From Arcuatula senhousia (lineage: Eukaryota > Mollusca > Bivalvia > Mytilida > Mytilidae), in the NCBI GenBank assembly GCA_963971305.1, contig OZ020317.1:13658001-13722000 (forward strand): a stretch of 64,000 nucleotides of DNA, in the 5' to 3' direction. This document shows positions 48,603 through 61,300 of this stretch, piece by piece (position 1 is the stretch's first letter; every line of letters begins with the position of its first letter). The position numbers and the translations under genes were made by a program. The notes under the pieces are model-generated. The model made no database searches, had not been told where the DNA came from, and was given only the letters and a program-made list of their open reading frames with translations.

Positions 48603-50865
48603 TCTTATATAAGGTGTTTCGAGGCTTTCAGACTCAGAGCATCTGTTTTGCACAAATTGGTATTTTTTTTATAAAATTGATAAAATTAACTGGACTTTGA
48701 AAACAAATATTTTAAATATCATAATATTATTTTATCAAAATATGAGCAACTGTAACACCAAAAATGTGATTTTGATCATTTTTTAGGATTTCCCGTACTA
48801 AATCAAAGGGAGATAATTCATATAGAATAAATTGGGAAATTTTCAATTTTCATGGATATCTTAAAATGAATGGTGACCCTATGTTTTTTTCTTACAATTT
48901 CGAAGAGCTTAAGAAAAGAGGGACTTTTTCAGCTTTTGAGCTGATTCTAAAGTAGGAATTCTTCTTTAGGTGCTTCTACAGCTTATCTTCCTATAAATAT
49001 ATGAATATGATATAAACATATTTTTACAAAGCTTATTGCTCTGCTCTTAAATGAATGTTGACCCTCTCTTTTTATTTGATATTTTAATCTATACATTAAG
49101 TAGAATTCTAATAACCCAGAGACAATAAAAGCAACCTTTAAATATTTCCGGTAATATATAACGATACTGGTTTGTTGCGGCCTTTCCTACCTCTGCAGAA
49201 AGGCAAGGAGAGACAAGCCAAATCAGTTTAAACTTGTTTTGACCAGTTGCAGCTTAATCCAGCTGCTTTTATCTGGCTTAAAATTGCCAACCAATGAAAA
49301 AAGACAAAAACAATTGACTACTCCCTAAAAGAAAAACAAAGCCACTATTGTTAAAAACAGGTTGCTACAAATAACAATAACACATTGAAATTTAGTGTGA
49401 ATAAAAGTCTTTGACAGTTTAAGGCGTTAATAGCATCCTTAATAAGCATCAAAACAAAACCAGCAGGGTCCTAATTAAAATTCTTAGAAGAGGTGAATCT
49501 GAACAAGGGATGGTCAATAACATCACAAATCCAGTCAATTGATAGGTCAATATCACAATATAGATAAAAACTATCTCACTTACTCTAATTGAGTGAGGAG
49601 TGTGTTAATTTCTACTGTAACAGTTAAAAACTCTAAGTTCAAAAAGTTTACAATTTATAACAAAAGAGGGGCATGAGGCCCCTGGGCTTCCTGGATCTGC
49701 CTCTGGGTGGAAGTTGCACACATCCTTCTTTGAAATGAAGATTGAAATTCCTTGGATTTTTTGTCAAGTTTTAGCTGTACAACCCCAATCTCACCTCTTG
49801 AAATTGCGCTTAAAGTTTTATTTAAACACAACATATATTAAAATTGCTCTGGCAGATTGCAGATTTTAGGTAAATTGACTTGGAAACCCTCTTTTCATCT
49901 TCATTATATAGACAATAGTCAGACCCCCCCTTTTATTTATTTCTGGATTTGCTCCTGAATTGTCACCTTTAAATCAACAGTAGAATTAGTAAGCAGCAGT
50001 TTTGAACAAGTTTTACAACTTGGGGGTTGGGGATGTTAGGGGCTATAATAGTGAAATTTGAAATAAAATAGCAGGTCCCAAAAAAGCAGGACAGCGCATG
50101 CTCTGAATTGAAAAGAATGGTAGGACAGTGCTCTAAGTTTAAAGAAATAAGGGCAGGATGGTGTATTTTGCTGAAAAAAAATATAGTAGATTCAAAACTA
50201 TTTTTAAAATGCATGCATTGGTGCATGGAAAAAAAATTAAGTCTGATATTTCCAAAAATAAATACATGAAAAAATTATCCATAGCCTGAGGCCTCCACCC
50301 TAAAAATCAAATGGTCACTTGAAGGTTTTTAAAGAAATCCACATTTTCTTAACCAAACATTTAAGATTCGATTAAATTTTATTGGCTCAGAAGTCTGTAA
50401 AAATTTCCATAGTTGTATCTTGTCTCAGAATTTTTGCAAGTCATTTTGTTGACGTCTTTTACACACATCCAATTATCAAGTTTAAAGACAATAAGAACAG
50501 CGTGATATATAATCCATCGAAAATTGGAGCTGACCTTTTAGAATTTTTAGACCAATGTGGACAACATATATGCGTCAACATTTTTCATTTCTTGTAGGTG
50601 TAAACGGTTATTTTTCCATCTACCAAGCCCTTAGAATTTGTTTACGTCTTTGATAATGATTTTGAGAAAAATAAAGAAATTCATACAGCCAAGCCTGTAA
50701 AATTATTAAAATGTTAAATATTTGATAGGAAATGTGGAATATATTTCTTATTTTGAACAATGACATTTTAAAACCTGTAGAAATTTTAAAATGTGTTTTC
50801 CTATCCAAAATAGAGAGCAAACAAACCTGATTTGAATGTTGTTAGATACTAAAAAAAAATTTTTA
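48603..50865. other. No gene: AT-rich, no clear elements
   Basis: 49665-49710 is a V-type remnant. No frame with protein-like composition. Confidence 0.5.
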
Positions 50866-50994
50866 AGTTACCTGCCCAAGGTTGGTGGTTTCCTCGGGGT
50901 ACTCCGGTTTCCTCCACCATTAAGACTGACTGCCCTACATAGCCCAGGTGCATCAATAAAGGGCGTAAAACACCAACACACACACACACACACT
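50866..50994 (+). mobile_element. SINE S3, 3' half with (AC)n tail
   Basis: Begins in the core domain (TTACCTGCCCAAGGTTGGTG), includes GGGGTACTCCGGTTTCCTCC, ends GGGCGTAAAACACCAAC and (AC)n. 5'-truncated. Confidence 0.65.
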
Positions 50995-51047
50995 AAATTT
51001 TTTTACGTTGACAACACCAATCATAATATACTCCCACTCATTCATTT

Positions 51048-51250
51048 ACTGTGGATTCATTTATTTTCTTGGGTACAAATTTTCATTGTTTGATGAAAAA
51101 AGGGTCAGTTTGAGGATTCTTAAATTTGTGGTGCTGAAGTCTGCTGCATACAGATCAATTTAAAATTGTTTTCCACGGTTATCAAATTTTGTTGATTAAT
51201 GCCACTCACGAAAACCACATTAGTACTAAATTTGGGTGGCCAAAAATTCA
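51048..51250. mobile_element. Palindromic MITE family W, copy 4 (inverted relative to copies 1, 3 and 6)
   Basis: ACTGTGGATTCATTTATTTT left, centre CTGCATACAGATCAAT, right half decayed (CACGAAAACCACATTAGTAC). Confidence 0.5.
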
Positions 51251-51575
51251 TAACCTAATAGTTGATTAAAAAGGTTACTGACAAACAGCGGCCACAAGAT
51301 TATGTTGAAGGAATGGACGGCTGTTTTTCATTGCAGATTTTTAAGTAATTGCGGTATCATATTTGTGGTTTTCATGAGTGTAAGGCAATATCTACAAAAA
51401 AGAAGAATTGACACACAATAAGAATTGAACTAAGTGTTAGCAATAGTTGCAAACTATGAAATTAAAATTGAACCAAAATAGTTGTATTTTGAACAAACTG
51501 TGAAAATAAATATAAAATAAATCCATTGTACCAGTATTATTAAAGATGGTGCCATGTTATTTTTTATCTCACATT

Positions 51576-51800
51576 TACTGTATAGTGGGAAATTTTCGTG
51601 AGGTTCTTTGAATTTTCGCTATGTTCGTGACCATTACTCTATCCGGAAATTAAGAACCCACGTAAAATAGAATCAACATAAATTTGTATTAAGAATATTA
51701 TCAAATTGCAAGAGAAAAAATGTTCGCGTAAAAAGCAATTTAGTCATTTGGTCTGTAATCATGAAATTTGCATGCCGCGAAAATTACCCACTTTACGGTA
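51576..51800. mobile_element. Palindromic MITE (X) just upstream of the zinc-finger exon
   Basis: About 25-bp imperfect inverted ends: TACTGTATAGTGGGAAATTT left and AAATTACCCACTTTACGGTA right. It lies within 300 bp of the splice acceptor. Confidence 0.55.
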
Positions 51801-52087
51801 TTACTATGGGTTTTTTGTTTTTTTTTCGCAGTGATGTAGTTTTCCTTATATTCACAACCAACACCGGTTTTGGAAAATTTAAGAATACAAAATATTTATT
51901 GAGAATGAAAAATAATATAAAATCTATTAAATTGCGAAAATTACGTTATGCAAAAAAAGTACCCTCTTTTCCAAGAAACCGTATAATTCTCCACACTCAA
52001 AAAAACCCTAACACTTATATGGTATAAACTAATGTAATTTGAAAAAAGAATTTGGACTTCATCATAATTCTGTTTTTTTATTCTTTC

Positions 52088-52089
52088 AG
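52088..52089 (+). other. 3' splice acceptor (AG) of the zinc-finger exon
   Basis: A T-rich polypyrimidine tract (about 52066-52087) runs into TTCTTTCAG followed by G. The frame of the zinc-finger protein has a stop at 52106, so the exon begins as 5' UTR and the upstream exon or exons must be non-coding or contribute only untranslated sequence. No matching donor could be assigned in the window. Confidence 0.6.
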
Positions 52090-52113
52090 GTTTTTAAAGC
52101 TAATCTAGTCAAT

Positions 52114-52134
52114 ATGGAGGTCAAAATTGATTGA
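52114..52134 (+). promoter_or_regulatory. Upstream ORF (6 codons) in the zinc-finger 5' UTR
   Basis: ATG GAG GTC AAA ATT GAT TGA lies 16 nt ahead of the main ATG and in a different frame. Its start context (A at -3, G at +4) is as good as that of the main ATG, so it could dampen translation or force reinitiation. This assumes the acceptor at 52089 is used. Confidence 0.45.
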
Positions 52135-52150
52135 CAAGTCGGATAGAAGT

Positions 52151-54889
52151 ATGAGAAGTCTAAACGATGGCGAAATGACGATATCGAACCCAGTGCCTCC
52201 TCCTAATTTCAATTCGACAATGATTGGACAAACTGGATCTCCTACCGGTGATGAGCACAGACGCGTTTTGGTCAAACAGGAAGCTGTGGACGAGGACGAT
52301 CCCTCGGCAGTCAAACAGAGATTTTTACGACCTGAAGTTCCCGACTTACCAAAACAACACAGCGACCCCTGTGGACGAATTTCCAAAGAAACAAAATTTG
52401 AATCAGATACAAGCAAATTCTTTACATATCATAGAAATTATGAATATGATCAAGCATTCAGAGAACAAAGATCAATTGTGGAGCGGTACAATGTTGAAAC
52501 GCTTCAGTATCAAAGTTCGTTTGAGCACCGATCTGTTATACGCATGCCTTATAACCAAAGTGCACCTAATTTGTTTTGCGATAAACAAGAAGAACCGGAT
52601 CAAACTGCAAACTTATTTACACCTACCTTTAAAGATTCAGGCTACCTTGGTAATTATCACCTCGCAAAACAAAAAGAAGCAAAACAAAGTTATTTATCAG
52701 TTTCGCCGAGGAGTCTTGGAAGGGAGGCGTTTAGATCAGCGAGATTACCAAGGAGTGACGACAGTATAACTTCAAAAGGTGGACATTCAGATTTCAGTGG
52801 TTCAGAAGACAGTTACAGCAGTAGGGAGCCGTCGCCTTATTCTAAAGAACTAAGGTCACCATCGCCTTTGATAAGTAAAACATCTTCGACAGAAAGCAAC
52901 GAGATTAAAAAGATCCATCATATTACCAGTATTGTGATAACGAGTGATGACGATGTTGTCACCACAGTAAAAAGTGATTTAGACAATATGCCATTAGCAG
53001 ATGACGGACAGGATATGATGATGTCTAACAAACGTGCATTATTTCCGGGAAACTTCAAGAAAAATTTACAATATCGTTATTTTAGTCAAAAACGTAGTGG
53101 ATCTAGTTCATCAGATGCTTCTAGCTTTGATAAGGCAGATTCGGCCCGATCGCTATCAGCATCACCATCACAGGAGCGGAGCTTTGATGATATACCCCCA
53201 CATTCACCAAGTAAGTCAAAGTCGTTAGAATCAGATACAATGCCAGGTAACAAATCTATGGAAGAAGGTGACGTGTTTATGGAAAACGTTGCTAAGACAT
53301 CTAAGAATAAACTTTCGCCTTTGGGATCAACTGATTTATACAATAGACAACAAGCGCATCTATCATCGCCTAAATTTATAGAAACTGAAACTGGCATTTC
53401 AACAAGTCCACACCGTTTAACGCCTCCGTCACAAAAATATTTCGGTACAGACAATACTGGTATGGCGTCGGGGAAGGAACATGAATTCTATGGATCTCAA
53501 ACTACGAAGCCTCAGTACCCATTCATGCACCCGCATTCAACTCCAGTTTACCCATCTCCACATTTTCTGTCGTCTGCTAATTCATCACCTCTGTGCTCAG
53601 TTCCAGAAGGGGGACATATATTCAACTTCAACATGTCCAACCCATTTGAAGGATTTCATTCTGATCCTGAATTGCCTTCCCCTAGTCCAGGTCTCTCGCC
53701 AGGCATTCACTTCGCATTTCCTCCACGAGCCGTTATGCTAAATTCCATGTCAGAATTAAATCGTCTCGCCGTCTCTCCACGAGGGGTTTATCCTAGTCAA
53801 CCAATCAACATGCCATTGTCGTCGCACATCCCGTCCAATCATTCAACAGGAATGGATCAAAATCGAGATCAGCGAAGAACTTTGTCCGATTCTGATGCAT
53901 ATATATGCCCAGTTTGCAATCAAGTGTTTCCATCGTATGACAATTTAGCTAAACACATGGCGAAGCATTTACCGACCGAAACCGTTCGACAGGGAGACAA
54001 CAATAAGGTTCATTATTGCAAGGTTTGCAATAGATCTTTTTCACGTAGCGACATGCTTACACGACATATGAGATTACACACAGGAATCAAGCCGTATGAA
54101 TGCACAGAATGTGGTCAGGTTTTTAGCCGCAGTGATCATTTGAACACACACAAACGCACCCACACAGGTGAAAAACCTTATAGATGCCCACAGTGTCCAT
54201 ACGCCGCGTGCCGACGCGACATGATCACACGACATATGAGAACGCATTACAAGAGGTCAGCAAAACGTGGAAAGTTTTTGTCTGTTCCAGAAAGAGATGG
54301 AGAAATCAGAAAGAGCTCTGTGTCGAGTACCGATACAACCGACTCACAAGATGTCGCTCGAACATACTCCCAGTCAAGTGTTGAAAGCGTTGATTACGAT
54401 TCCAGTGGCTCTAAGCCGATTTCGAGAGGTGATAGTGGAGAACGAATGCTTTTCCCGTTGTCACGTGGGGATAGCGGTGAAATGGAAAACAGAACAGCTC
54501 GACCATGGTCTAGTACTGACAGTGCAGTATTTGAGGAATCCAGTGATATAAGATCGTCTAAATTGCACTCCCCTATTCAGCGAACACCTAAATTACATCG
54601 AGATGTACCTATTCAGAGGGACACATTGAAAGATCCCTTTTTAGCCTACCGAAAAATGAGAAATTGGTCTACAACAAGTTTTGAAAGCGTGGACTCGGAA
54701 GACAGTAGATCATTTAAAGACTCATTTGCAGAAGATACGATCTTAGAAACAGAAAGCAGTGCTGATATGAAAAGTACTTCTACCACAAGTTTACAGATGA
54801 CAGAAAAATGGGAAGGCCCACAACTCCAGGTGGAAAACTTGCAACTTAAATGTTCAATTAGCAGTGACACTAAAAAAGAAGGAAATTGA
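52151..54889 (+). CDS. EGR/klumpfuss-like four-finger C2H2 transcription factor, large coding exon
   Basis: Open frame of about 912 codons ending TGA at 54887-54889. The ATG at 52151 is chosen because it is the first in-frame ATG after an in-frame TAG (52106-52108) in the same exon. Four C2H2 fingers are visible: finger 1 at 53906-53968 (CX2CX12HX3H), then after a gap three contiguous fingers at 54017-54079, 54101-54163 and 54185-54247 with 28-residue spacing and TGIKP and TGEKP linkers. Recognition helices RSDMLTR and RSDHLNT resemble those of EGR and WT1, so a nuclear, G-rich-site DNA-binding role is likely. The spacing (one separate finger plus three) and the CRRDMITRHMRTH finger recall insect klumpfuss from memory. 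About 580 residues before the fingers are Ser/Pro-rich and disordered-looking. The C-terminal tail carries two SRGDSGE repeats. A VKQE followed by acidic residues near residue 41 fits a SUMO site. The transcription-factor call is secure; the exact orthologue is not. Confidence 0.9.
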   Translation: MRSLNDGEMTISNPVPPPNFNSTMIGQTGSPTGDEHRRVLVKQEAVDEDDPSAVKQRFLRPEVPDLPKQHSDPCGRISKETKFESDTSKFFTYHRNYEYDQAFREQRSIVERYNVETLQYQSSFEHRSVIRMPYNQSAPNLFCDKQEEPDQTANLFTPTFKDSGYLGNYHLAKQKEAKQSYLSVSPRSLGREAFRSARLPRSDDSITSKGGHSDFSGSEDSYSSREPSPYSKELRSPSPLISKTSSTESNEIKKIHHITSIVITSDDDVVTTVKSDLDNMPLADDGQDMMMSNKRALFPGNFKKNLQYRYFSQKRSGSSSSDASSFDKADSARSLSASPSQERSFDDIPPHSPSKSKSLESDTMPGNKSMEEGDVFMENVAKTSKNKLSPLGSTDLYNRQQAHLSSPKFIETETGISTSPHRLTPPSQKYFGTDNTGMASGKEHEFYGSQTTKPQYPFMHPHSTPVYPSPHFLSSANSSPLCSVPEGGHIFNFNMSNPFEGFHSDPELPSPSPGLSPGIHFAFPPRAVMLNSMSELNRLAVSPRGVYPSQPINMPLSSHIPSNHSTGMDQNRDQRRTLSDSDAYICPVCNQVFPSYDNLAKHMAKHLPTETVRQGDNNKVHYCKVCNRSFSRSDMLTRHMRLHTGIKPYECTECGQVFSRSDHLNTHKRTHTGEKPYRCPQCPYAACRRDMITRHMRTHYKRSAKRGKFLSVPERDGEIRKSSVSSTDTTDSQDVARTYSQSSVESVDYDSSGSKPISRGDSGERMLFPLSRGDSGEMENRTARPWSSTDSAVFEESSDIRSSKLHSPIQRTPKLHRDVPIQRDTLKDPFLAYRKMRNWSTTSFESVDSEDSRSFKDSFAEDTILETESSADMKSTSTTSLQMTEKWEGPQLQVENLQLKCSISSDTKKEGN

Positions 54890-57800
54890 TTAAATTTGTT
54901 ATTAGGAACTTTTTATTTAAAGTATATTTATTGAATGAATTGTTAGCAAGATGATTTAGATTTTGGTGACAAGCAGAATTTTCTATGATAGTTTTTTGCC
55001 TTTTAAAAAAAAAATCTTGGTCCTTAATTTTGTTGTCAAATGTAACTGTAAATAAGAAAAATATTGTTATTTTTAAACCCCTTGAGACAATGCTTAATAA
55101 TTTTTTAGATTTTTGGGGTTTCTATATTGAGTGCAAATTTAAAGATTTTTCAAAACTGATGAAAGGAAAGATTGATTGGCAAGAACATATAAGCCGTAGG
55201 ACAATTTATTAGCATTTAGCCATTGTTTGATAATTTTGAACAGAAAATTCTGCACCTATTTTCAAAAATGCAAGATGTCCAAATGAAGTAGTTACAAAGT
55301 TTGTAATTTTTTTTCTATATCTCATATAAAAAATGACGCATTCCTAAACGTTGTCATATATTTTAAATGAATATTTTTTATCTATGATTTTTTAAAGACA
55401 TATTTGTTGTTGATTTTTTAAGAATCATTCTTCATTAACTCATGTTTGTTATTGCCTATAGATTTGGTATGGTTATTAGATGTATGCCAAGAATATAACT
55501 AAAAACCAAAGAGACTTGTCAATCAATGGGTTTTTATGGTCGTAACAGCTAAAGAGCCTCTCTGGGGCGACTTCAAAGAGACTTGTCAAGAGGGTTTGAT
55601 TTTTAAGCCTGATTGATTTTAATTCATTTGAAAAATGAAAAATATCTTGAAATATGCTGTAAAAAGCAGAAATATTCATGTGTGGGATTTTTTATTTTTT
55701 TAAAATCATTTAACAAATGGAAAAGATTTTGATTTTTTTTTTTCTTCAAATTTCATCATTTATTTTAAATCTAATATGTTCTTATTAATAAAAAAAATAT
55801 TTTTTCTTGGCAGTCATCTAATTGGCCATGCAAATATGGTAAATGGTTTTCGTCATAGTTGAGGTCTGATTTCGAATGTTTTATAAGTTAACTTAAGTAA
55901 CTCACAATGTTTTGTGAAAAAAAGAAAAAAACTTAGATTTTTTTTTTTACTTTTAAAGGTTGTGAACCTTAGGTTTTGTATATTTAAAATACAGCTGATA
56001 ATTGGTAAGTGTTAAGATAAACAAAAAATGGAGAACAAAATTTTCAAGTACAAATAAGGCATTTTGTTATTATGGAAGGAAAAATAGAGACTGATAGAAA
56101 TGAAAATTGTTTCATCAATATCTGCCTATTTATAAAGATAGACTCAGGCCTCAACTAGGGTGAAAACTTTACCAAAAAGGTTTTTTACATGTATAATCAT
56201 TTAATAACTGTGGGAGATTGTCAAAATTATTTTCAAGATTATTCAATTCATTGGGGGGTTTTTGTAAGAAAATTTTATCATAACAAAATGAAATAAAGAT
56301 AAAAATGAAGTTATATAGAATTATGAAAGTATCTGTTGAATATTATTTAAAAAACAAAGATGTAAAGTGCTAAATGAGATAGGAAAAGTGCTATGGAAAA
56401 TCTTGAAAATAATTTTAGCCATTTAAGGAAGAATAAATTATTATACTTTCGATGTAATAAACCTTTTTGGTTTTCATTAGTGAAATTCACATTGAAATTT
56501 TTTCACATTGCAATGGGAAGAAAATGAGTGAAAAGTTGATATCAAGGTTCACATATAATTATTCTCATTGTGAGATGTTTCACATTTTTTTCACATTGCA
56601 ATGGGAAGCACATGTGAATTTTCACATTTTCAACTTTTCACATTTGTTGTTTATGATCAGTATTATATGGTAGATATTATTTTATATAAAAGTGCTATTT
56701 ATTCCATGAAATATTGAATTTTTTTATATTGTTCACAAAAGTTGCATAATTTTAAAAATTTTTGGTTCTTTTGAGAAAGAACAAAAGCTATTGTATGTAA
56801 GCAAGAATAAGATATCCTTTTATGATTTTTTAGGTACAAGTGATTGTGGGGTGTGTGCTTTCAATAGAATTTATTAGAATAGTGATCATTATCATTTTTA
56901 TGTCCCTTGTCCATTATTTTAGAAAAATAACAAGTTCTTTTTTTTTTCAAAAAATAAAATGATTTACCGGTTATTAAACTTAGATATAATAGAGTTGATT
57001 GGTGTGTTCTCATCATCACTTTTTCACTTTTAAATATTAAAAAAGGGCTGCACGAAAAAGGTTAAAACTCAACTTTCAGATGCTAATTATGAAATTGAAA
57101 TGTGATCAAGTGTTATTTGACAAATAAATTTCAATATTATAGAATAAATAGCAAGTGTGCACATTGTGTTTTTGAAGATTAGTATGCCCTTTCTCAGTTA
57201 ATAATTTTTAACCAATCACAAGACTTTCTTTAGAATAATCTCAATTAAAAATTTATAGCCAATCACAAACTTTGTTACATCTAAGTTGAATATTAGTGCC
57301 TTAGATTAAATTGAATCCAACGACACAACATGTTTTACTTTTCTTATCATTTTACCTACAAAAAGTGTATATGTAATGGAAAGAAATATCTAAATAAATT
57401 TTAAGTTTTAATTTAAGGCTTTTTTTTTAATTATTTGTTTGACAAAATGTATGTTATTAACAAAATATTATCAAAAACTTTACAAATAGTTGAAAATTTA
57501 ATTAGTTTTTTTTCCATAATTTAAAAAAAAAATAGTTTTTGTTTAACATTTTTTTTTAATAAATTTAAAGGCCATCTTATAGAACATTTTCTTTTCAAGC
57601 TTTTTAATTTGATTTTTTATAGTATTCAATTCTGTGATGAAAAACTAAAATCGACTTGAACCCGGTGAATTGTTGATCAGTTTTTTAATTGTTTTATTGT
57701 TATATATTGTGTTTTCTAAAAAAAAGAAAAAACAAATTGCAATAAATTCATGTACCGGTAATACAAACTCAAATCAATCAAATTATTATTTTTTTTTTTG

Positions 57801-58122
57801 CATTTTTAAACTAGCTCCTTTTAATCTTTACCACACAAAATTTCACTAAAATTATTCTAAAGAACAAAAATTCGGTCACATATATTGTAACAAAAATTTG
57901 TCCCATTCAAAACAAATAATAAAAAACTCAGAAAGTAGAAACTAGTATCTGCAAATTGTTTGCTATGTATAATTTTTTGTGCATATTTTTCAAAAGCATG
58001 CATTCAACTTTTTATTTTAAAACATTTTCACTATGAATATGAAAATGAATGTACATAAATATTAAAACGATTTACATGATTTAATAATATGCAGAATCAT
58101 AACATTATAGTATAATTAGAAT
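54890..58122 (+). other. 3' flank/possible long 3' UTR of the zinc-finger gene
   Basis: Very AT-rich with long T and A runs and no recognised mobile element. 56498-56610 contains two copies of CACATTGCAATGGGAAG 88 bp apart, within a stretch rich in TTCACAT. The 3' UTR end cannot be fixed. Confidence 0.45.
55787..55792 (+). terminator. First AATAAA downstream of the zinc-finger stop (candidate poly(A) signal)
   Basis: First AATAAA hexamer after the stop codon, about 0.9 kb downstream and followed by a T-rich stretch. Further hexamers occur at 56292 and 56432. In DNA this AT-rich such hexamers are expected by chance, so the real 3' end is uncertain. Confidence 0.25.
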
Positions 58123-58334
58123 ATTGTGGATTCATTTATTTTCGTAGGTATCAATTTTTCGTGGATTGATGAAAATTAATAAGTTCATGGATTCTTTAAC
58201 CTGTTGTTCTGAAATTTGCAGCATACAGATCAATGTAAAATTTACTTTCGTGATGTTTCCAATTTCGAGGGTCAAGGCCACCCAAGAAAACCGTGAAAAT
58301 TGATACCCCGCAAATAATAATGAAACCCCAGTAG
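58123..58334. mobile_element. Palindromic MITE family W, copy 5
   Basis: TTGTGGATTCATTTATTTTC left, centre GCAGCATACAGATCAATG, right TGATACCCCGCAAATAATAA. The only clear mobile element in the 3' flank of the zinc-finger exon before 62 kb. Confidence 0.55.
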
Positions 58335-61300
58335 TTTTACAATCAGACTATGCTCAGCGAATTTTACGAGCCAGAAATCAAATATTTGATTTTTATATCG
58401 ACATAAAATCATTTCAATTAACATTGTAAAAATTCCATAGTAAGCTTTCTAAAGCACATATCTGAAATTGATATTTTCAAATTTTTTTCACTTTTACTGT
58501 TCAGTTTGATTCACAAAAATGATTCACAATTATTTGCAAATAAAGAATTTTTACTCCTATAAATGACTTCAAATTATCAATTATTAATAGAATTTTTGTT
58601 GAGTCTCTGGAAATGGAATATGAAATCTACAAATTATGTAAAAAGAGATTTTCATATTTTTGTGTGTGAATTTCACACTTAAAATAGTTAAGCATCAATG
58701 CTTTTAAAATGGAGAAGAAAAGTAAACTAAGTTGGCTACTCATTAATATTAAAAACGAAAGAATATGGAATATGTGCCAAAAAGACACATTAAATAGGTA
58801 TACAAAAACTCTTTTTTTTTCCGAAAAATTGTATAGAATGCAAAATGCAGAGGATCTTTTTAAAAGTAATTTTCCCCTCACTTCCTAGAGTAACAGAAAA
58901 ATGCCCCCCCCCCTTCCTTGGGCCTCATCATTTTCATGTATGAATAGATTTTCCCTCCTTTTCTGACAAGTTCAACAGATGTATTCAATTGCAGTAAAAT
59001 GCTCTGGTATGTAGTTTTGAATTACATGTAAGTAAAAAAAGTGCTTTATTTGTAAAGGTATCAATGGATGCACATCCTAAAATTGCCTGATTGCTTGCAA
59101 AAAGTCATTTTATTGATTCACCCCAGTTCCAAGTGAAATATATATTGTGTAAAAACATACCATTCCAAAGACTACGATGTTATTATGTAATGTATTTTAG
59201 GGACCTTTAGTGTCACGTGCAATTTTGTGATATGTTCATTACGATTTTTCGCCTTAATATCATGTTGGGTACATTTAATGTACAATATTGTTCATTGATC
59301 ATTTTTTACGTAGTTATCCCCCTTTGAAATGATATAAATAGAAGTGTATGTTATGTGGATTTTTTACAATTTTGTTATATGAACAGCTTTTTAAAAAAAT
59401 TATATTATGTTTTTGCTGGACAAAAATTAAGAAACTTGGTTTTATTGATATAATTTTTTTTGCTTTTCTTAAATTAAGTTCTTGTTATTATTTTTTTTAA
59501 TTCAAGTCAAAAGTTTCAATGAAAATGTGTGTTTTTTTCCATGTCACCTCAAACTGTTTTTTTGAAATTTTAGTGAAATAGTTATTTCAAATATTGAACA
59601 AATTTTACGGAATTTCTCATTCTATAAAATAATCTTTCTCAGGTTGTTTTTATTCTTCTTTCTTGTAATTAATAATTCTTGTTCTTGACAAACTTTCTAA
59701 GTATCTCACATTTTTTTCTGTAACTTTTTAGACTGACTTATTTCGGGAGTGTGCAATATCATTAATCATCTTTAAACCTTTAATCAGGGTAGATTTTTTT
59801 ATCTCATGTTTTTTGTGCAAAGCACAACAACATTAATCTATAGAATAAAAACATCCAGAATTTATTGCAAATTAACATCTAAATATTATTGCAAATTATC
59901 ATTTTAAAATCATTGCAAATTATCATGTTAAAATTATTGAAAATTAACATTTCAAAAAGTATTGCAAAAAAAACAACAACATTTTAGAATTATTGTAAAA
60001 TGACATCTTGATATTATTGCATACTTTCTTGCAAAAAATCTTTAACTTTGTTTGCAAAGATCATCTTGCAATAAACATCTAAAAATATTTGTCAAAATAT
60101 TAAGAAAAGCTGATTTGACCAACTATGAAAAATTAGAATTGTTTTAAGAATGATTTTTATGAAAATAAGTTATATTTTTTAAATGAAATATGATTAAGAT
60201 TTTAACGAATTTGTTTACTGTCTTTTTTGGATTATTTCCCTTTAGTTCATCTTGGGAGTAATCTCCCCTTGTACCTGGATGTTTTTTATTTGAAAATCTT
60301 ATAGATTATTGTTTCATTTTTTTGTTGAGTCTCTCTTTCGTTTTATAAACTTTTGTAGTCTATTAGATTATACTGTAGATTTTCTAATTAGACTTTGATT
60401 CACTTTTTATATGCCGTTAAGTACCTGGTTTTAATTATTTTTTGCCATCAAAATTCCTACAAAAAATACAGAAAATTATATTGCAAAATTCAGGTCCGTG
60501 ATAAAATTTAAAGATATTTGGATTTTAGTTAATTTCAATAATGAAGTTTGGTAATTTAATAATTAAATTCTTGAATCTTTTGCTCAGAATTATGTTTATC
60601 TTTAGATATTTTTGTTTTCTTCTTTAAATAGAGGTGAAACCATTCATATTTCATCTTTCAGTGACTTTAAATGTTGCCACACAACTTTCCAACTTGAAAA
60701 TTCAATACACAAAATCAAAACTTGTCTCTCCAAATGCTATTTTCCATAGACTTGCTTAATTTATAGACATCTCTGGTTTTTCTTGATATATGAAGGTTGT
60801 ATGTATAGAGAACTCTTCGGTGTTGTGAGGTAGAAAAAGTACATAAAGGTCAAGGAAAAAACACAGAGAACAAATCTTTTGCTTAGTTTCATTTATATTT
60901 AAATACCAGCACCAGTATTTTTTTCTGTTAAACAAATTTTTCAATCTTAATTAATTTTTAAAAGTTTTTATTAAAGTAGAAAATATTACTAAAGATAAAA
61001 CTCTTAATAGTTATTTTTAGAAAATCTTAATCTTAAAAAAAGGTCCTTTTACCTGTATTTGCAATAAACGTGTACTAAATAATACCTTAGGTGAAAATAT
61101 AGACTTTATCGCTTCCTTAAAAAGATATAGACTTATCTAAAAATAGAATTTTAAGAATTGTGGCTTTATGTTACCATGGCAATATATTGTCAATGTTTTT
61201 GTTATTGTCATTATTTGTTTATGTTTTCATTGTTTCCCGCCGTTTTACGGTGGTTTCTATGGTTACCTCAGTTTATTTTTGTCTATGGCCATACACATGT

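Noticed and set aside
52224..54870. Other frames within the zinc-finger exon
   Set aside because: They overlap a frame with four intact C2H2 fingers and have no domain of their own.
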